NCBI GenBank assembly: GCA_019636615.1
Contig: JAHBXF010000002.1
Location: 1,180,001-1,244,000, forward strand
Reading direction: 5' to 3'
From: Phycisphaeraceae bacterium
GTDB taxonomy: Bacteria > Planctomycetota > Phycisphaerae > Phycisphaerales > UBA1924
DNA: 64,000 bases
How positions within the stretch are numbered: the first letter of the stretch is position 1; the number at the start of each line of letters is the position of its first letter. The position numbers and the translations under genes are program-made. Below the pieces are notes generated by a model that did no database searches, was not told the origin of the DNA, and was given only the letters and a program-made list of their open reading frames with translations. Below are positions 60,769-64,000 of this stretch, in pieces.

Positions 60769-62967
60769 TCAGATCCTCGCCCGCCCCTGCAGGAGTTTCT
60801 GAAGGCGGTCGAGCCACTGGGCCGCCAGCGGCTTGCTGGGCAGCGTGAAGCGGAAGTAGAGCCGCTCGCCCGGTTTGGCGGGCACACCCCCGGCGGTGAA
60901 GAGAACGTCGGGGTCGCCCCCTTCTTCGGCGGGGAGGGCGGTGAAATACGCCTTGAAGATCGGGCTCTTGGCGAGCATGCCGCTCTGGTCGCGCTGCTCG
61001 ACCTCGAGCGTGCCGCCGCCGGAATATCCCAGCGCGGGGTGCGGCAGCATGCGGTCGCCCACCTCGATGGTTCGCTCGAACCGCGCGGGGATGATGTCCG
61101 CCACGCGCGACGCGCGGCGCAACTCGACTTTGTATGAATCGGGCGAGAGGCCGTAGATCCAGGCCTCCTGCTGCGCGAGGGTGGCCGTGGCCCGCAGCGA
61201 GCGGGGCTCGACCACGGCGCACAGCGGCTCGCCTTGGCGCACGAACCGGCCGATCATCTGGTCCAGGTCGCCCCCCACGATCACACCTTCCTGGGGCGCC
61301 CGCACCACCAGCAGGGTTTCGCGCTCTTCGAGATAGGCCAACTGCTCCTGCAATGACGCGACGTACTGCGCTGCAACCTGCCCCGCCGCCACGTTGCGGG
61401 TGCGGGCCAGGCGCTCGCGCGACTGTGCTTCTTCCAGTTCGGCCCTGAGCAGCCTCACCTGCGCCGAGAGCCGGTCGCTCACGCACGTCACGATCGGGTC
61501 GCCGGCCTGAACCCGCTCGCCCGGGCGGCGGTGAACCTCGGCCACGAACCCGTCGGCATGGAAAAAGACCCCGCTGCGCGAAAGGCTCTCGATCACTCCC
61601 GATGCCCGCCGATGGTCGGGCATGGGCACCGCGCCCACCAGCAGCAGGCCCGAGGCGATGAGCAGCAGACTGGTGAGCACCGCGCGGGCGCGGAACTCGG
61701 AGAGCGACTGGTGCGTCGCCAGCCAGTGCACAAACTGCCCCACCGGCAGGAAAAACCACATCGCGGCCGTCCACACGGCCAGGATGACGCCGATGGCGAA
61801 GAGTTTGCCCACCAGGTACAGTGTGATGGAGAAGAAAATGAAGATGCGGTAGGCCAGCGCGAGCACCCCGTAGACGAGCAGCACCACAGCCTCGCTCAGG
61901 CTCGCCGTGGGGGGCAGGGCGCTCTTCACGCGGTACACGTGCCGCTGAAGCAGGAACTTCATCATCTGGTTCGACCGCTGCGACAGGTTGGGGACCTCCA
62001 GCAGGTCGCTGAGCATGTAGTACCCGTCGAAACGCATGAGCGGGTTGGCATTGAAGAGCACCGTCGAGACGCTGGCCGAGAGCATGGCGTTGTAGGAGAG
62101 TTGGTGCAGCAGGCTGCCGGTATCGGGCGTGTTGAGCCACACAAACGCGCACACCGACGCCAGGGCCAGTTCGAAGAGCATGCCACCCGCGCCCACCGCG
62201 ATGCGCTGCCACTTGCTGGCGAAGGCCCACGCCGCGGATGCATCGACATACGGCGCCGGCACCAGCACCAGCATCATCGCGCCGAACTCGGGCACCTGCC
62301 CGCCCAGCCGTTTGCAGATCACCCCGTGCCCGATCTCGTGCCACAACTTCAGCAGCACGAAGACCACCAGCATCCACCCCCAGTTGGTCGGGGCGATGGC
62401 GGAATCAAACCCCGACACCAGCCGGTCCCAGTGCGGCAGAATGCTCGCCAGCGCGGCGGCCACCAGCACCACCCACATCGCAAGCCCCACACGACCGAGC
62501 AGCGGCCGGAAGATCGGCTCGAGCCATGTCAGGATGAAATCCGGGTTGAAGAGCCGCACCCGGAAGTACATGATGCCGATGGCCTGCTGCGCGGCTTTTT
62601 TGCCCGCTCGCTCGCGGCCGCGCCGCAGCAACTGCTCGGTCTCGGGCGTGGCGTCGGTCGAGAGCAGGTTGCCCGAATACAACTGCGAGAGCAACTGGAT
62701 GACTTCGTTCTGCGTCAGCGCCTCGTCGCCGTGACGCTGCAGACCGACCTGCCAGATCTCTTCGACGCTGCGGCGGCCGTCGAGCAGACCGACAAACTCG
62801 TGCCCCACCGGGCTGAGCCGGAAGTACTGGTTCGAGGAGGGGTCGTGGACCACGTGCCACCGCCGTCCGCGGTAGTGCTGACGCGTGATCTGCACGTGCG
62901 GCCGCAGGCGCGGGCGCATGACCCGCACTCGGTGCCAGAAGGGTGAAAAGGTCGCTCTTTCAGACAT
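60769..62967 (-). CDS. PqqD-like / M50 site-2-protease-type / HlyD fusion membrane protein
   Basis: 732 residues. Residues 30-103 look like a PqqD/RRE domain (WHVVHDPSSNQYFRLSPVGHEFVGLLDG, then a helical end). A multi-helix membrane part follows with HEIGH at 210-214 and NPLMRFDGYYMLSDLLE at about 310-326, the two metal-ligand motifs of M50 zinc proteases. From about 450 to the end comes a HlyD-like adaptor part with a lipoyl/barrel-sandwich strand (GVFFHADGFVAEVHRRPGERVQAGDPI) and a coiled coil (LLRAELEEAQSRERLARTRN). It lies between the HlyD gene and the SecA-like gene. Likely role: binding, cutting or passing on an exported peptide or protein. The substrate is unknown. Confidence 0.88.
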   Translation of the reverse strand: MSERATFSPFWHRVRVMRPRLRPHVQITRQHYRGRRWHVVHDPSSNQYFRLSPVGHEFVGLLDGRRSVEEIWQVGLQRHGDEALTQNEVIQLLSQLYSGNLLSTDATPETEQLLRRGRERAGKKAAQQAIGIMYFRVRLFNPDFILTWLEPIFRPLLGRVGLAMWVVLVAAALASILPHWDRLVSGFDSAIAPTNWGWMLVVFVLLKLWHEIGHGVICKRLGGQVPEFGAMMLVLVPAPYVDASAAWAFASKWQRIAVGAGGMLFELALASVCAFVWLNTPDTGSLLHQLSYNAMLSASVSTVLFNANPLMRFDGYYMLSDLLEVPNLSQRSNQMMKFLLQRHVYRVKSALPPTASLSEAVVLLVYGVLALAYRIFIFFSITLYLVGKLFAIGVILAVWTAAMWFFLPVGQFVHWLATHQSLSEFRARAVLTSLLLIASGLLLVGAVPMPDHRRASGVIESLSRSGVFFHADGFVAEVHRRPGERVQAGDPIVTCVSDRLSAQVRLLRAELEEAQSRERLARTRNVAAGQVAAQYVASLQEQLAYLEERETLLVVRAPQEGVIVGGDLDQMIGRFVRQGEPLCAVVEPRSLRATATLAQQEAWIYGLSPDSYKVELRRASRVADIIPARFERTIEVGDRMLPHPALGYSGGGTLEVEQRDQSGMLAKSPIFKAYFTALPAEEGGDPDVLFTAGGVPAKPGERLYFRFTLPSKPLAAQWLDRLQKLLQGRARI

Positions 62968-63009
62968 CGCTCAAGCGTCTCCTGCCCGCCGCCGGGCCCC
63001 GCCCCTTCA

Positions 63010-64000
63010 TCACCACCACAGCCAGACGCGCAGCGTGTCGAAGACTCGCCGGGTACCGATCCACGCCAGGCTGCGACGGGGGCCGTCGAAACGCGCCTGC
63101 CCTTCCATGCCCGGCCGGAACCACTCGGGGGCGCCCTCAAGCCTGCCGTGAACCTCGAAGAAGTTTGAGCCTTCCGCGGCCTGGCTCAGGGGCACGATGC
63201 GCTCCACCACGAAAGGGAACTTCATGGAAGGGTTGCTCTTGGGGCTGATCTCGCCCGTCTGGCCGATGTGCACGAGCGAAATATCGCGGTCTTCAACCTT
63301 GGCCACAACGCGCATGTCGCCCAGGTCCGCGACTTCAAAGAGCGTCTCGCCGAGTTTCACCGCCGAGCCGACTTTGTCTTTGATGTCGCCCGCGATGATC
63401 GTGCCCGCCAGGGGGGCCGTGATGTTCGCCCGGGCGATGTCGTGCTCGAGCAGCCAGAGTTTGGCCTGCGCCTGCTTTGCCTTGGCCGAGGCCTGCTGCG
63501 CTTCGCCGTACTGCTTCTTCTTCAGCAGTTCGTCGGCTTCTTTTTCGAACTGAATGATCTGGCTCTGCGCCTCGAGCGCGCCCAGCCTTCGCTCGGTGGT
63601 GTCGAACTCGAGGAGCAACTGCCCCGCCTCAACCCCGCGGCCCGGCTCGACCCCCTGGGGAATTCTCGCGATCACCCCGTCGAAGGGCGCCGACAGCACC
63701 CGCCGCTCGCGCGGCTGAAGTTCCATCGGGGCCCCCACCCGGTACGTCGTGGAGTAGAACGTGACAAAGAGCGTCAGCGCCATCACCGCGATGCCGACTA
63801 CTTTCCACACGGTGTGCTTGGGGCCCACGGCCCACGCCGCCGCGCGGAGCAGTGAATCCCACGCACGCAGGGCCAGGATGCGGTCATCGCTGTGACGAAC
63901 CGCCAGCACCGGCGCGACAAGATCGAGTGTCGCCTGAACCAGTTCAACCCCCGACGGGTCGAAGTTCACATCTCCGCCGGCTTCGATGAGCAGCACGCCG
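63010..64000 (-). CDS. HlyD-family periplasmic adaptor, N-terminus beyond window edge
   Basis: 330 residues visible. The first 60 (GVLLIEAGGDVNFD... LDLVAPVLAVRH) look like the end of a cytoplasmic GAF-like domain. A membrane helix (VVGIAVMALTLFVTFYSTTY) is followed by the barrel-sandwich half (RRVLSAPFDGVIARIPQGVEPGRGVEAGQLLLEFD), a coiled coil (KEADELLKKKQYGEAQQASAKAKQAQAKL), the second half-motif (ITAPLAGTIIAGD) and the beta-barrel. It ends with a membrane-proximal tail RRVFDTLRVWLWW. It precedes the PqqD-M50-HlyD gene by 42 nt, so the three genes form one transcription unit whose beginning lies outside the window. Confidence 0.88.
   Translation of the reverse strand, partial: GVLLIEAGGDVNFDPSGVELVQATLDLVAPVLAVRHSDDRILALRAWDSLLRAAAWAVGPKHTVWKVVGIAVMALTLFVTFYSTTYRVGAPMELQPRERRVLSAPFDGVIARIPQGVEPGRGVEAGQLLLEFDTTERRLGALEAQSQIIQFEKEADELLKKKQYGEAQQASAKAKQAQAKLWLLEHDIARANITAPLAGTIIAGDIKDKVGSAVKLGETLFEVADLGDMRVVAKVEDRDISLVHIGQTGEISPKSNPSMKFPFVVERIVPLSQAAEGSNFFEVHGRLEGAPEWFRPGMEGQARFDGPRRSLAWIGTRRVFDTLRVWLWW

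Noticed and set aside
58697..62377. A 1226-codon minus-strand frame through the SecA-like gene into the M50-HlyD gene
   Set aside because: SecA homology begins at the ATG at 60715. The upstream part is another frame of the M50-HlyD gene, so this is not a fusion protein.
1..64000. CRISPR arrays, prophage or integrated plasmid
   Set aside because: No spaced direct repeats, integrase, phage structural genes or attachment repeats were seen; the IS110-family element is the only mobile DNA recognised.

Overview
The window is GC-rich, gene-dense bacterial chromosome. The gene set suggests a planctomycete, most likely class Phycisphaerae, judged from recognised families only. Pointers are a long DUF58/BatA/VWA/DUF4175 operon, a SUMF1-type protein with a PEP-CTERM-like tail, a PqqD-M50-HlyD fusion beside a shortened SecA-like ATPase, fused AroD-AroE, small zinc-ribbon membrane proteins and a scattered cell-wall cluster. 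No rRNA, prophage or CRISPR array was seen.

Layout. 1-9.6 kb: hisS (cut by the left edge), a phosphohexomutase, a membrane P-loop protein, sucC, aroK, trpF and gltA. 9.8-16 kb: the aroDE fusion diverges from murE-murF-mraY. 16-29 kb: one long minus-strand operon of seven genes (DUF58, BatA/VWA, VWA, DUF4175, a Gln-rich exported protein, a toroid-repeat exported protein, an exported unknown). It is divergent from aspS. 31-41 kb: an exporter-like membrane protein, a globin with no proximal histidine, SDR, CoA-transferase A, a lipoprotein, nrdR, class III FBPase, putA and a second lipoprotein. 41.6-44 kb: a SUMF1/PEP-CTERM gene split by an IS110-family (IS1111-like) element of about 1402 bp, whose removal restores the frame exactly. 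44.4-54 kb: TPR protein, amidohydrolase, two glycosyltransferases, flavin reductase, solitary mraZ with a four-repeat operator, tRNA-Leu(GAG) and an S9 peptidase. 54.5-64 kb: a large exported unknown, a methyltransferase, a DinB-like protein, and the SecA-like / M50-HlyD / HlyD module, which runs off the right edge.

How the genes work together. aroK and aroDE supply shikimate steps. murE, murF and mraY make lipid I precursors. mraZ is probably autoregulated through its repeats. The 16-29 kb operon looks like an envelope-associated complex of unknown purpose. The module at the right edge looks like a protein or peptide export and processing machine.

A recurrent signal is a TANNNT hexamer 5-8 nt before the start codon of at least nine genes. 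This is the arrangement expected of leaderless transcripts. All assignments come from reading the sequence; no database search was run.
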